Positions 41,903 through 50,768 of a stretch of 64,000 nucleotides of DNA are shown piece after piece. How positions within the stretch are numbered: the stretch's first letter is position 1; each line of letters opens with the position of its first letter. Below the pieces are notes generated by a model. That model was not told the DNA's origin. It was given only the letters and a program-made list of their open reading frames with translations, and searched no databases. The position numbers and the translations under genes were made by a program. The stretch comes from Brevundimonas subvibrioides (GTDB taxonomy: Bacteria; Pseudomonadota; Alphaproteobacteria; Caulobacterales; Caulobacteraceae): positions 186,001-250,000 of the forward strand of contig NZ_NCEQ01000001.1 of assembly GCF_002280785.1 (NCBI RefSeq). Reading direction: 5' to 3'.

Positions 41903-43924
41903 ATGCTGCAAGACATCCCCGCCGACCTTCCCGACATCGTCGTCACCGCCGCGCGTCTGCCGCCCGCCGCGGGAGACGCGGCCTTCTCCGTGATCCGGCT
42001 GGACGAGGGGGTGCTGGGCCGGGCGAGGCGGATCGATGAGGCGCTGCAGACCGTGCCCGCGATCAGCCTGTTCCGGCGGACCTCGAGCCTGGCGGCCAAT
42101 CCGACGACCCAGGGGATATCGCTCCGGGCCATCGCGCCATCGGGCGCCGGGCGGACGCTGGTGACGCTGGACGGCGTGCCGCTGAACGATCCGTTCGGCG
42201 GCTGGGTGCTGTGGTCGCAAGTGGCGCCGGAAAGTCTGTCGGGCCTGGACATCGTGCGCGGTGCGGGAGCCGGACCCTATGGGGCAGGCGCCCTGACCGG
42301 GGTGATCCAGCTGCGTGAACGCGACGGCGACGGCGGAGCGCTGGACGTGTCCGGCGGAGACTATGGCGGGCGGAGGCTGGCGGCCGCGACGACGCTGGGC
42401 GCGGGGCGGTTCGCCCTGACCGGGGCGTTGCAGCGGGAGCTGAGCGACGGCTATGTCCCCGTGCGCGGCGCGGCAGCCGGCGCGGTCGACAGGCCGCTGG
42501 ATCTGGCGACGCTGAGCGGATCTCTGCGGGCGGACGTGGCGATCGATCCGGCGACGGCGCTGTCGCTGCGGGCCGCCGCCTATGAAGAGAATCGCGGGTC
42601 CGGTCTGGCGGGCGCCCGGTCGTCGGCGACGGGGCAGAGCTGGTCGGCAACTGTTTCGAGGACGCCCTCGGCCGATCGGTCGGGCTGGCGGGCTCAGGTG
42701 TGGCGCCGGGAGAGCGACTTCGCCAACACCTCGGTCGCAGTCGCGGCCGGGCGGGGATCGACCACGCCGGCCAACGACCAGTTCGCGACCCCGGCCGAGG
42801 GCTGGGGCGCCAATGTCGCCCTGCGCCGAGTGGCCGTCGCCCTGGGCAACGGCTTGCTGGAGTGGGAGCTGGGCGCCGACGCCCGCTTCAACGCGGGCGA
42901 GACGCGGGAGCTGTTCCGTTTCATGGCCGGGAGCTTCACGCGGGATCGGGTTGCGGGCGGGGAGGCCTCGGTGATCGGCGGCTATGGCGAGGCGTCGTGG
43001 ACGGCGGGGCCGTGGCTGGTGGCCGGCGGATTGCGGGTCGACGGGTGGGCGAATTCCAACGGCCGGCGGGTCGAGCGCGACCTGACGACCGGTCAGCCGA
43101 CGCTGGACGAGGGTTCGCCGGATCGATCGGGCGAGGTGGTCTCGGCGCGGCTGGCGGCGCGGCGTGATCTGGGCGGCGGGCTGGCGGCGCGGGCGGCCGC
43201 CTATTCCGGGTTCCGGCCGGCGACGCTGAACGAACTGCACCGGCCGTTCCGGGTCGGCAACGACCTGACCGAGGCCAACGCGGCCCTGGTTCCGGAAGAG
43301 CTCCAGGGCGTCGAGGCCGGCCTGGCCTGGAACGACGAGGCGACCTCGCTGGGCGCGACGGTGTTCTGGAACCGGATCGAGGACGCCATCATCAACGTGA
43401 CCATCGGCGTCGGGCCGGGCGCCTTCCCGAGGGCGGGCTTCGTGCCGGCGGGCGGGGTACTGAGGCAGAGGCAGAACGCGGGGACGATCGAGGCGACGGG
43501 CGTCGAGCTGACGGCCAGGCATCGGGTCGGCGAGCGGCTGTCCGTCGATGGGGCTCTGTCGTGGACGGATGCGGAGGTCGATGGCGGAACGTCGGCGGCG
43601 CAGCTGACGGCACTGCGCCCGGCCCAGGCGCCGGAGTGGAGCGTCTCGGCGGGGGCGGACTGGCGCGTGGTCGATCGGCTGACGCTGGTCGGGCGGGTGC
43701 GGTACGAGAGCGCGCGGTTCGAGGACGACCTGAACAGCCGGGTGCTGGACGCGGCGACGACGCTGGATGCGCGGGCCGAGTTCGAGCTGCGGACCGGGGT
43801 GGTCGCCTGGGTGGCTGCGGACAATCTGTTCGACGCCGAGGTCGAGGTGTCGGAGACGGGCGACGGGGTGGCGGGGTATGGGCCGCCGAGGACCGTACGC
43901 GCGGGGCTGACGCTGAGCTGGTGA
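41903..43924 (+). CDS. TonB-dependent receptor, apparently without signal peptide
   Basis: About 673 residues with a plug domain (DIVVTAARLP as TonB box-like start, TQGISLRAIAPSGAGRTLVTLDGVPLNDPFGGW, VRGAGAGPYGAGALTGVIQL) and a 22-strand barrel ending GPPRTVRAGLTLSW with the terminal aromatic. The plug begins only about 16 residues after the first ATG and no hydrophobic export signal precedes it in any frame, so either the 5' end was lost or the start lies in unrecognised sequence. An R1 repeat lies immediately upstream. Vitamin, heme or siderophore transport is possible; the ligand is unknown. Confidence 0.8.
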   Translation: MLQDIPADLPDIVVTAARLPPAAGDAAFSVIRLDEGVLGRARRIDEALQTVPAISLFRRTSSLAANPTTQGISLRAIAPSGAGRTLVTLDGVPLNDPFGGWVLWSQVAPESLSGLDIVRGAGAGPYGAGALTGVIQLRERDGDGGALDVSGGDYGGRRLAAATTLGAGRFALTGALQRELSDGYVPVRGAAAGAVDRPLDLATLSGSLRADVAIDPATALSLRAAAYEENRGSGLAGARSSATGQSWSATVSRTPSADRSGWRAQVWRRESDFANTSVAVAAGRGSTTPANDQFATPAEGWGANVALRRVAVALGNGLLEWELGADARFNAGETRELFRFMAGSFTRDRVAGGEASVIGGYGEASWTAGPWLVAGGLRVDGWANSNGRRVERDLTTGQPTLDEGSPDRSGEVVSARLAARRDLGGGLAARAAAYSGFRPATLNELHRPFRVGNDLTEANAALVPEELQGVEAGLAWNDEATSLGATVFWNRIEDAIINVTIGVGPGAFPRAGFVPAGGVLRQRQNAGTIEATGVELTARHRVGERLSVDGALSWTDAEVDGGTSAAQLTALRPAQAPEWSVSAGADWRVVDRLTLVGRVRYESARFEDDLNSRVLDAATTLDARAEFELRTGVVAWVAADNLFDAEVEVSETGDGVAGYGPPRTVRAGLTLSW

Positions 43925-43969
43925 CGCCCCTGCCTCAGCGGGGCCGCGTCGCCCTGCGGGGAACCGACC

Positions 43970-45958
43970 CTAGAAGCGCGTCCTCACAGTCAGTCTCGCG
44001 TTCAGCGGGGCGCCCGGCGAGATGTTGAAGTTGTTGTGGGCGTCGGAAAAATATGTCGCGTCGAACAGGTTCTCGACGTTGAGCTGGACCTGAACGGTGT
44101 CACTGACCGCATAGAAGGCCGCGAGGTCGACGCGGGTGAAGGCGGGCAGCCGGGTGGTCGCCGCGCTTGTGCGGATGGCGGCGAACTGATCGGACTGGTG
44201 GATGACGCCGAGGCCGAGGCCCAGCCGGTCGGTGACATCATACCGGTTCCAGAGGCTGAACTGATGCTCGGGGACCTGGGCCAGCCGGACTGCGTCGTTG
44301 CCCTGCAGCACGGCCTCCTGCCAGGCATAGCCGCCGCTGATCTGCCAGGCCGGTGAAATCCGGCCGGTGATGCCGAGCTCGACCCCGCGCAGATTGGGTC
44401 GGACGTCCCATTTCAGACCCAGCTCGTGGTTGACGAACTCTTCGGGTTCAAGGTTCGCCTGGGTCGTCGACAGGGTCAGGAACTGGTCGCCCGACCGGGG
44501 CAGGAACGACTGGCTGTAGCTGGCAAACAGGGAGACCTCGGGCCGGGGTTTGAAGATCAGGCCGAGGCGCGGCGAGACCTTGTCGTCGGTCCGGGCGAAC
44601 GGCCGGTCCGGATTGGGCTGGAGGTCGACCCCGTCGATGTCGAAGCGGTCGTATCGGAGGCCGACGACGGCCTCGAACCGCTCACCGAAGCTGATCTGGT
44701 CCTGCACATAGGCCGAGACCGACTCCACATGGGAGACCGTGTTCCGGGCCGGGGCTGAAAAGACCACCGTCGGGAACACCGGATTGGCCAGATTGAAGGT
44801 CCGGTTGGACAGGACCCCGTTGGTCCGCCGGTTGGTGGAGTCCTGATCGCCGTACTCAAGCCCGAACAGGACGATGTGGCCCACGCCGCCGGTCGCCGCA
44901 GTCCAGACCAGGTTGCTCTGGATCAGCAGATTCTGGCGGGTGGTCGGATCGCTATAGGCATCCAGCGCGACCGTGCCGGTCCGGGCCGTCGCGGCTCCGC
45001 TCGGGAAGACATTGGTATAGACCTTGTCGTAGTCGCCATAGAGGGCCGTGGTCGAGAACGACAGGTCGGGCGTGACGGCGCCGTCAATCCGCAGCTTGAC
45101 GATGTCGGCCTCCAGCGTCGTGCGGTTGACGCCGGGAACACCGAAGAACTGGTCGCGATAGCCCCGGATCGGCTCCCCTGCCAGCGAAGGCACGCCGCGG
45201 TCGGTGACCCGGTCGTCGTCGATATGTTCGTAGGACAGACCGGCCTTCCAGCCGTTGCCGAGGTCGACGGCGACATGCGGGTTCACCGCAAACCGCTCCC
45301 CCTCATAGTAGTCACGGTGATTGTCGAGTTGCTCGTAGACGGCGTTGATCCGGAACGCGGCCATGGCGCCGATCGGCGCATTCAGGTCTGCAGACAGGTC
45401 GTAGGCGCCGAAGCTGTTCGCGCTGGCCCGGACGCCCAGAAACTGTCCGGCCGCGCTGGGCGCCTTCTGGACGCGGTTGATGATCCCGCCGCCGCCGCCA
45501 CGTCCGAAGATCAGGGCGTAGGGCCCCTTCAGGATCTCCACCCGATCCAGATTGTACAGTCCGCGATAGTACTGGGTGTCGTCGCGCACGCCGTCGATGA
45601 AGAAGTCGGCCGTGGTGTTCTGGCCGCGCAGGGTGATCTGGTCGCGGTTTCCTTCACCCTGCCCCACGGTGACGCCGGGAACGTAGCGCAAGACGTCGCC
45701 GAGGCTGTACAGCGCCTGGTCGTCCAGTTGCGCGCGGGTCACCACCGTCACGCTTTGCGGCACGTCGATCAGGGCGGTGTCGGTCTTGGTCGCGGTGACC
45801 GAGTTGAGCGCGATATAGCCCCGTGCCGCCCCCGTGACGATAATCGGCTCCAGGTCGGTCGGCCCGGACTGCGCCAGGGCCGTCGCGGGAAGCGCTGTCA
45901 GGAGGGCGGCAGAGGCTGAAACGACTACGCGAAGAGTGACGGCGTTGGGGAGGGACAA
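43970..45958 (-). CDS. TonB-dependent siderophore receptor
   Basis: The 662-residue protein has a signal peptide (VVVSASAALLTALPATALAQ), a TonB box region EPIIVTGAARG, the siderophore-receptor plug (VDVPQS-type IDVPQSVTVVTRAQL, RYVPGVTVGQGEGNRDQITLRGQ, FFIDGVRDDTQYYRGLYNLDRVEILKGPYALIFGRGGGGGIIN) and a barrel ending NARLTVRTRF. It belongs to the FhuA/FcuA-like TIGR01783 group for ferric siderophores. The start is a TTG at 45958. Two TGCGA-N5-TCGCA palindromes lie just upstream. Confidence 0.92.
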   Translation of the reverse strand: MSLPNAVTLRVVVSASAALLTALPATALAQSGPTDLEPIIVTGAARGYIALNSVTATKTDTALIDVPQSVTVVTRAQLDDQALYSLGDVLRYVPGVTVGQGEGNRDQITLRGQNTTADFFIDGVRDDTQYYRGLYNLDRVEILKGPYALIFGRGGGGGIINRVQKAPSAAGQFLGVRASANSFGAYDLSADLNAPIGAMAAFRINAVYEQLDNHRDYYEGERFAVNPHVAVDLGNGWKAGLSYEHIDDDRVTDRGVPSLAGEPIRGYRDQFFGVPGVNRTTLEADIVKLRIDGAVTPDLSFSTTALYGDYDKVYTNVFPSGAATARTGTVALDAYSDPTTRQNLLIQSNLVWTAATGGVGHIVLFGLEYGDQDSTNRRTNGVLSNRTFNLANPVFPTVVFSAPARNTVSHVESVSAYVQDQISFGERFEAVVGLRYDRFDIDGVDLQPNPDRPFARTDDKVSPRLGLIFKPRPEVSLFASYSQSFLPRSGDQFLTLSTTQANLEPEEFVNHELGLKWDVRPNLRGVELGITGRISPAWQISGGYAWQEAVLQGNDAVRLAQVPEHQFSLWNRYDVTDRLGLGLGVIHQSDQFAAIRTSAATTRLPAFTRVDLAAFYAVSDTVQVQLNVENLFDATYFSDAHNNFNISPGAPLNARLTVRTRF

Positions 45959-45974
45959 TGCGGCGATCCGGTGT

Positions 45975-46048
45975 TGAAACTGCGATGCGGTCGCAATAGC
46001 AGCCTGGCCGGAGCGAGCAAGCCAATTTGCGAATTAGTCGCAGTTTCA
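45975..46048 (-). promoter_or_regulatory. Twin palindromic operator, candidate Fur-type site
   Basis: TGCGA-N5-TCGCA occurs at 45981-45995 and 46028-46042, and each is flanked by TGAAAC on its outer side, so TGAAACTGCGA is inverted as TCGCAGTTTCA around a 52-bp spacer. The first site is 23 bp before the siderophore-receptor start. Iron control by Fur or a similar regulator is inferred from the gene. Confidence 0.5.
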
Positions 46049-46095
46049 TTCCCGGAACGCCGGATGGCCCTCCTCTCCCGAGGAAGAGGGGAAGC

Positions 46096-46872
46096 TTATC
46101 CCACCACCGAAATACAGGGTCGCGCGGCGGGGGTCGGTTCCATCCACGGCGGGGCGGGCATGGTCCGATGCGCCTCGGCCAGGGCTTCGGACCAGCGGCG
46201 GCCGAGATCCTTGAAGTAGGGATCGTCGGCCTCGATGCGGCGCTGGTCGCCGTGCAGCGCGTCGCGCGGGATCACGATCATGTCGAAGGGCGGTCCGACC
46301 GCGATGTTCGAGCGGATGGTCGAATCGAAGCTGATCAGCCCCAGTTTGACCGCCTCGGACATCGGGGTGTCAGGGTGCAGGGCCCGGTCCAGAATGGGCT
46401 TGCCGTACTTCAGCTCGCCGATCTGGAGGTAGGGGGTATCGGTCCCGCACTCGATGAAATTACCCTGGGCGTAGATCAGGTAGAGGCCCATCTTGCCGCC
46501 CTTGATCTGGCCGCCGAGCAGCATGGAGGCCGTGACCTTCAGCGCATCGGCCGCGACCGTCGGCTGAAGGTCCTGGCGCACCTGGTTGAGGCAGTAGCCG
46601 ACCAGCTGGGCCGCGCGGAACAGGGTCGGGCAGGTCTCGAGCGTTTCCGGCACGTCGTGACCGGGCATGAGCACGCCCTCGGCCAGCATGGCCAGGGCCG
46701 TCTGGGTCACCGACAGGTTGCCGGCGGTGGCGATGGAGATGACGCGGTCGCCGGTGATCTCGGTGACGTGCAGCTTCTTGTAGGAGGAGATGTTGTCCAC
46801 ACCGGCGTTCGTGCGGGTGTCGGCGATCATCGCCAGACCCTCATCCACCATCATGCCGACGCAGTAAGTCAT
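46096..46872 (-). CDS. anbu: Anbu-type proteasome-related peptidase
   Basis: The 258-residue protein starts MTYCVGMMVDEGLAMIADTR, with Thr right after Met as the Ntn nucleophile, and continues GVDNISSYKKLHV, VISIATAGNLSVTQ and FIECGTDTPYLQIGELKYGKPILDRAL, all characteristic of Anbu, the ancestral beta-subunit family. Anbu forms open helical or ring assemblies rather than a closed proteasome. The ATG at 46872 exposes Thr; an upstream frame would hide it. A hairpin GGCCCC/GGGGCC with a pyrimidine tract lies just before the ATG. The neighbours are the transglutaminase, alpha-E and ATP-grasp genes usually found with Anbu. Confidence 0.92.
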   Translation of the reverse strand: MTYCVGMMVDEGLAMIADTRTNAGVDNISSYKKLHVTEITGDRVISIATAGNLSVTQTALAMLAEGVLMPGHDVPETLETCPTLFRAAQLVGYCLNQVRQDLQPTVAADALKVTASMLLGGQIKGGKMGLYLIYAQGNFIECGTDTPYLQIGELKYGKPILDRALHPDTPMSEAVKLGLISFDSTIRSNIAVGPPFDMIVIPRDALHGDQRRIEADDPYFKDLGRRWSEALAEAHRTMPAPPWMEPTPAARPCISVVG

Positions 46873-46966
46873 AGAGAAAGACCGGCCCCGAACCGGGGCC
46901 TCCATCCGAATGGAACAGTCACGTTAACAGATCTGGGATTCAACACGAGGTTAACGGCGTTCATGA

Positions 46967-47803
46967 TCAGGCCTGCGACTGCTGTTGCTGCTGGGTCTGT
47001 TGCATCTGGCGCACACGCAGGGCCACGGTCATGGTCTCGCGCCCCCCGCCGTAGCTGATGCCTCGAATCGGCGAGGCGCCGAGCGCGTCGAGACCGCAGG
47101 CGACGCGGACATAGTGTTCGGTCGGGCTGATGCCGTTGGCGGCGTCGAAGCCGACCCAGCCCAGATCCTCGACCCAGGCCTCGGCCCAGGCGTGGGCGGC
47201 CTCCTGGTTCTCTATCCCGTCGGTGCGGTGCAGGTGGCCGGAGATGTAGCGGGCCGGGATGCCCATGCGGCGGGCGGCCGAGATGAAGATCTGGGCGTGG
47301 TCCTGGCAGACGCCCTGACGCTGGGCCCAGGCGTCGGCGGCGGTGTGGTCGGCGGTGGTCGAGCCGACCATGAAGGCGACCGCGCCGTTGATGGCCTGCA
47401 TCAGACGGTGCAGGCGGGCGAGCGTATCACCCTGCTCCCCGACCTCGGCGGCGAGTTGGCGCAACGATCCGTCGGCGTGGGTCAGGGGCGTGTCGCGCAG
47501 GAAGACGAGAGGCGAGAGTCGCTCGGGGCTTCCGCGCAGGACGCCGCCGGTGTCCACGGTCGCGATCTCTCCGGTCACCCGCACCATCAGGGCGTTGGTG
47601 GGCCGCTCGGTATAGAGGGTGTGGACGATGTTGCCGAAGGAGTCCTCACTGCGACGCAGGTGCGCGTCAACGTCGGTCTCGATGCGCCAGTCGCGGACCT
47701 GCTGGCCCTCGGTCGAGCGCGGCGTCAGGCGCAGGACCTGGACGATGAACCGGGCGGCGCGGTCATAGGTGTAGCGGGTTTCGTGGTCGATCCGGATGCG
47801 CAT
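46967..47803 (-). CDS. Transglutaminase-like cysteine protease domain protein
   Basis: The 278-residue protein has an N-terminal beta domain (MRIRIDHETRYTYDRAARFI, LRLTPRSTEGQ) and a transglutaminase-like core with the triad Cys in RQGVCQDHAQIF, His in AAHAWAEAWVEDLGW and Asp in GFDAANGISP. The C-terminus is a Gln-rich tail (QMQQTQQQQQSQA). This COG1305 subfamily accompanies Anbu. The start overlaps the alpha-E stop by one base. A 94-bp gap with two GTTAAC words separates it from Anbu. Confidence 0.93.
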   Translation of the reverse strand: MRIRIDHETRYTYDRAARFIVQVLRLTPRSTEGQQVRDWRIETDVDAHLRRSEDSFGNIVHTLYTERPTNALMVRVTGEIATVDTGGVLRGSPERLSPLVFLRDTPLTHADGSLRQLAAEVGEQGDTLARLHRLMQAINGAVAFMVGSTTADHTAADAWAQRQGVCQDHAQIFISAARRMGIPARYISGHLHRTDGIENQEAAHAWAEAWVEDLGWVGFDAANGISPTEHYVRVACGLDALGASPIRGISYGGGRETMTVALRVRQMQQTQQQQQSQA

Positions 47804-48741
47804 CAGACGAGGTACTGATCGTGAACAGCGCTGGCCAGGGCGTTGTTCTCGCTGAGGAAGGCCAGGATGTATTCGTGCAGGCCGGACTGGAAGATCTCTT
47901 CGATATTGGTCTCGTTGAACCGTGTCAGCCGCGCCGAGGCGATGCGCTGGGCGGGTCCGCGTCGACCGTAGTCGGTGGCCAGCCGGTCCAGATAGCTGAC
48001 GATCATCCCCTGACAGCTGGCCAGGGAGCGCGGCATCTGGCGGTTCAGCACCATCAGGTCGGCGACCAGCCAGGGGCGGACGCTCTCGCGATAGACCCAG
48101 CGGTAGGCGGTCAGGGCGGAGACCTCGCGCAGCAGGGTGGTCCACTGGAAATAGTCGAGCTGGCCGCCGACCCGCTCTCCGGCCGGGAGCAGCAGGTGGT
48201 ATTTGACGTCCAGCAGGCGGGCCGTGTTGTCCGCCCGCTCGATCGCCATGCCGAGGCGCAGGAACCAGTAGGCGTCGTTGCGCAGCATGGTCCGAGACGA
48301 GGCGCCCTCGACGGCGAGGCTGACGTTCTTGACCCACTCCAGATAGCGGATGAAATCGTCGCGCCGGGTCGGTTCGCCGAACTCGTTCAGCCCGTTCCAG
48401 GCGCCGTTGATGGCCTCCCACAGCTCGATGGTCAGGGCGGTGCGGACCGACCGGGCGTTGGTGCGGGCCGCAGTGATGCAGGCCCGGATCGAGGAGGGAT
48501 TGTCCGGTGCGAAAGCCAGATACTCGCGGACCGACTTCTCCGAAGGGGTGCGGCCGCTGGCGGCGAACTGGCGCGACACGCCGGCCGAGGCAATGGCCGA
48601 GGCCCAGGCGGTGGCGGCGGCGCCATCGCGGGCCGGCAGGGCGGCCAGACGCACGGCCGCCTCGAGGATGCGCGCCAGGAAGTCGGCGCGCTCCATATAG
48701 CGGCCGGTCCAGTACAGGCTCTCTGCGGTGCGGCTCAGCAT
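47803..48741 (-). CDS. Alpha-E domain protein
   Basis: The 312-residue, largely helical protein starts MLSRTAESLYWTGRYMERAD, the signature of the alpha-E family (COG2307), with further conserved blocks NARSVRTALTIELWEAING, DAYWFLRLGMAIERADNTARLLDVKY and PRSLASCQGMI. It is predicted to work with the ATP-grasp partner, possibly as a peptide or amino-acid ligation accessory. ATG 48741 is used. Upstream in-frame sequence is translated R3 repeat. Confidence 0.93.
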   Translation of the reverse strand: MLSRTAESLYWTGRYMERADFLARILEAAVRLAALPARDGAAATAWASAIASAGVSRQFAASGRTPSEKSVREYLAFAPDNPSSIRACITAARTNARSVRTALTIELWEAINGAWNGLNEFGEPTRRDDFIRYLEWVKNVSLAVEGASSRTMLRNDAYWFLRLGMAIERADNTARLLDVKYHLLLPAGERVGGQLDYFQWTTLLREVSALTAYRWVYRESVRPWLVADLMVLNRQMPRSLASCQGMIVSYLDRLATDYGRRGPAQRIASARLTRFNETNIEEIFQSGLHEYILAFLSENNALASAVHDQYLV

Positions 48742-48744
48742 TCT

Positions 48745-48926
48745 ATTCCTCCCCCACCGGGGGAGGGGGACCGCGGCGCGCTTGCGCCGTGGTGGAGGGG
48801 GCGAGCCGCTCATGCAGGCGGCGGGCACGGAGCGTCGATCGACGGCGAAGGGACAAGGGCGAGCCGGTGTCTGAGGCAAGCCCCCTCCACCGCTTCGCGG
48901 TCCCCCTCCCCCGATGGGGGAGGAAT
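48745..48926. repeat. Intergenic palindromic repeat, family R3
   Basis: ATTCCTCCCCCACCGGGGGA then GGGGGACCGCGGCGCGC is mirrored by GCTTCGCGGTCCCCCTCCCC and CGATGGGGGAGGAAT. It separates the ATP-grasp and alpha-E genes of one operon without breaking the reading direction. Confidence 0.8.
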
Positions 48927-48935
48927 GTTGCGGCC

Positions 48936-50342
48936 TCAGTCATCCAGCACCCAGGTGTCTTTCGTGCCGCCGCCCTGGCTGGAGTTCACGACCAGCGAGC
49001 CCTGTTTCAGCGCCACGCGCGTCAGACCGCCCGGCGCGACGCGGATGCCGGCCGGGCTGGACAGGACGAACGGGCGCAGGTCGACGTGGCGGGGCGACAG
49101 GCCGCCGCTGCTGTCGAGCGTCGGGGCGGTCGACAGGGCCAGGGTCGGCTGGGCGATGAAGTCGTCGGGATCGGCGATCAGCTTGGCGCGGAAGGCCTCG
49201 ATCTCGGCCTTGGTCGAGGCCGGGCCGACCAGCATGCCGTAGCCGCCGGAGCCGCCGACCTCCTTGACGACCAGCTCGGGCAGCTTGTCGAGCACCTCCT
49301 TCAGCGCGTCCGGTTCGCGACAGCGCCAGGTCGGGACATTGCCGAGGATCGGATCGCCGCCGGAGAAGAAGCGGATGATCTCGGGCATGTAGGTGTAGAC
49401 GGCCTTGTCGTCCGCGACGCCGGTGCCGACCGCATTCGACAGGGTGACGTTGCCGGCGGTGTAGGCCGCCATCAGCCCGGGCACGCCGACCGTGGAGTCC
49501 GGACGGAAGGTCAGGGGATCAATCCAGTCGTCGTCGACGCGGCGATAGATGACGTCGACCCGCCTGGGCCCCTCGGTCGTGCGCATGAAGACGATGTCGT
49601 CGTTGACGAACAGATCCCCGCCCTCGACCAGCTCCACCCCCAGCTTGTCGGCCAGGAAGCTGTGTTCGTAGTAGGCCGAGTTGAACGGGCCGGGCGTCAG
49701 GACGACGATGTTCGGATCGGCCCCCGCATGGTCCGGGGCGCTGGCGCGGAGGCTGGCCAGCAGCATGTCAGTATAGGTCTCGACCGGGCGGATACGGTGC
49801 TCGGCGAACAGGTCCGGGAACAACCGCATCATCATCTCGCGGTTCTCCAGCATGTAGGAGACGCCCGACGGGGTGCGACAGTTGTCTTCCAGGACCACGA
49901 AGCCGTCCTCGCCCGTGCGGACCAGGTCGACGCCGCAGATGTGGGTCCAGATGTCGCCCGGCGGACGCCGCCCCTGCATCTCCGGCCGATAGTGGGGGTT
50001 GGTGAAGATCAGCTCGGCCGGGACGATGCCGGCGCGGATGCACTCCTGCGGGCCGTAGATGTCTTTCAGGAAGGCGTTGATCGCGCTGACGCGCTGTTTC
50101 AGCCCCTTTTCCAGCTCATCCCATTCGGACTTGCCGATGATGCGCGGCACCACGTCGAACGGGATGAGACGCTCGTTGGATTCAACGTCGCCATAGACCG
50201 CGAAGGTTACGCCCATGCGGCGGAAGAACAGCTCCGCCTGACGGGACCGGGCCTGAAGCAGGTCGGCAGGCGCGCTCTCGAGCCACCGGGCCAGCGTCCG
50301 GTAGCTTTCCCGGACCTCTTTCGATCCGGCGTGGCCTGACAT
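48936..50342 (-). CDS. Circularly permuted ATP-grasp protein (DUF404/DUF407)
   Basis: The 468-residue protein has LFFRRMGVTFAVYGD, ERLIPFDVVPRIIGKSEWDELEKGL, LEDNCRTPSGVSYMLENREMMMRLFPDLF, VVLTPGPFNSAYYEHSFLA and VVKEVGGSGGYGML, the circularly permuted ATP-grasp core (COG2308). Such ligases join an amine to a carboxylate. It is first in the cluster with alpha-E, transglutaminase and Anbu. ATG 50342 is given, but FDE just upstream matches the FDEM often found at the family N-terminus, so a TTG at 50426 is a real alternative. Confidence 0.9.
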   Translation of the reverse strand: MSGHAGSKEVRESYRTLARWLESAPADLLQARSRQAELFFRRMGVTFAVYGDVESNERLIPFDVVPRIIGKSEWDELEKGLKQRVSAINAFLKDIYGPQECIRAGIVPAELIFTNPHYRPEMQGRRPPGDIWTHICGVDLVRTGEDGFVVLEDNCRTPSGVSYMLENREMMMRLFPDLFAEHRIRPVETYTDMLLASLRASAPDHAGADPNIVVLTPGPFNSAYYEHSFLADKLGVELVEGGDLFVNDDIVFMRTTEGPRRVDVIYRRVDDDWIDPLTFRPDSTVGVPGLMAAYTAGNVTLSNAVGTGVADDKAVYTYMPEIIRFFSGGDPILGNVPTWRCREPDALKEVLDKLPELVVKEVGGSGGYGMLVGPASTKAEIEAFRAKLIADPDDFIAQPTLALSTAPTLDSSGGLSPRHVDLRPFVLSSPAGIRVAPGGLTRVALKQGSLVVNSSQGGGTKDTWVLDD

Positions 50343-50421
50343 TTCGTCGAACGTGACGGTCGCTCCCGAACCTGGCGGCCACTCTGGTGAATGGGCAGCG
50401 TGGACCGGGCGACAACCGATA

Positions 50422-50439
50422 CGCAACAGTTTTGTTGCG
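50422..50439. promoter_or_regulatory. Perfect palindrome upstream of the ATP-grasp operon
   Basis: CGCAACA-GTTT-TGTTGCG, a 7-bp perfect inverted repeat 80 bp before the ATG of the ATP-grasp gene, next to an R3 repeat. It could be an operator or the end of an upstream transcript. The regulator is not evident. Confidence 0.4.
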
Positions 50440-50446
50440 GTGCGGA

Positions 50447-50560
50447 ATTATTCCTCCCCCATCGAGGGAGGTGGACCGCAGCGCGCTTGCGCTGTGGTGG
50501 AGGGGACCAGCCCCGGACACCGAATCTGCGACAGGCCCCTCCGTCACGTCGCGAAAACGC
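50447..50560. repeat. Intergenic repeat, family R3, partial copy
   Basis: ATTCCTCCCCCATCGAGGGA then GGTGGACCGCAGCGCGC has the left-arm sequence of the 48745 copy, with only a degenerate right part (GGCCCCTCCGTCACGTCGCG). It takes up part of the 426-bp gap between the divergent ATP-grasp and histidine operons. The rest of that gap up to 50730 shows no gene. Confidence 0.65.
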
Positions 50561-50730
50561 GCCGCGCCTTGAGGATCGGCTCGTATACGCGCCGATCCTC
50601 AAGCCCCCGACGGGAGGATTTCTGACGGGTCACGACATCCCGGCGCATCGGGGCAAGCCTTGCCGGGAAGCGGTTCTGGAGCAGGAAGGCGACGCCCTCG
50701 TCCGCAAGGGGGAGGGTCGTGACTCAGCCC

Positions 50731-50762
50731 TTGACCGTTCCACTGTTACAGCATAGTGGAAC
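50731..50762 (+). promoter_or_regulatory. Promoter/operator palindrome of the histidine operon
   Basis: GTTCCACT (50737-50744) and AGTGGAAC (50755-50762) form a perfect 8-bp inverted repeat with a 10-bp spacer, ending six bases before the first ATG. TTGACC directly precedes it and CATAGT lies inside it, so it would overlap a promoter with little or no leader. It is a natural site for autoregulation by the TrpR-like gene that follows. Confidence 0.5.
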
Positions 50763-50768
50763 GCGCAG

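Noticed and set aside
46906-46966. Possible CtrA site between the transglutaminase and Anbu genes
   Set aside because: Two GTTAAC words are about 22 bp apart, again unlike the known site. They were only noted.
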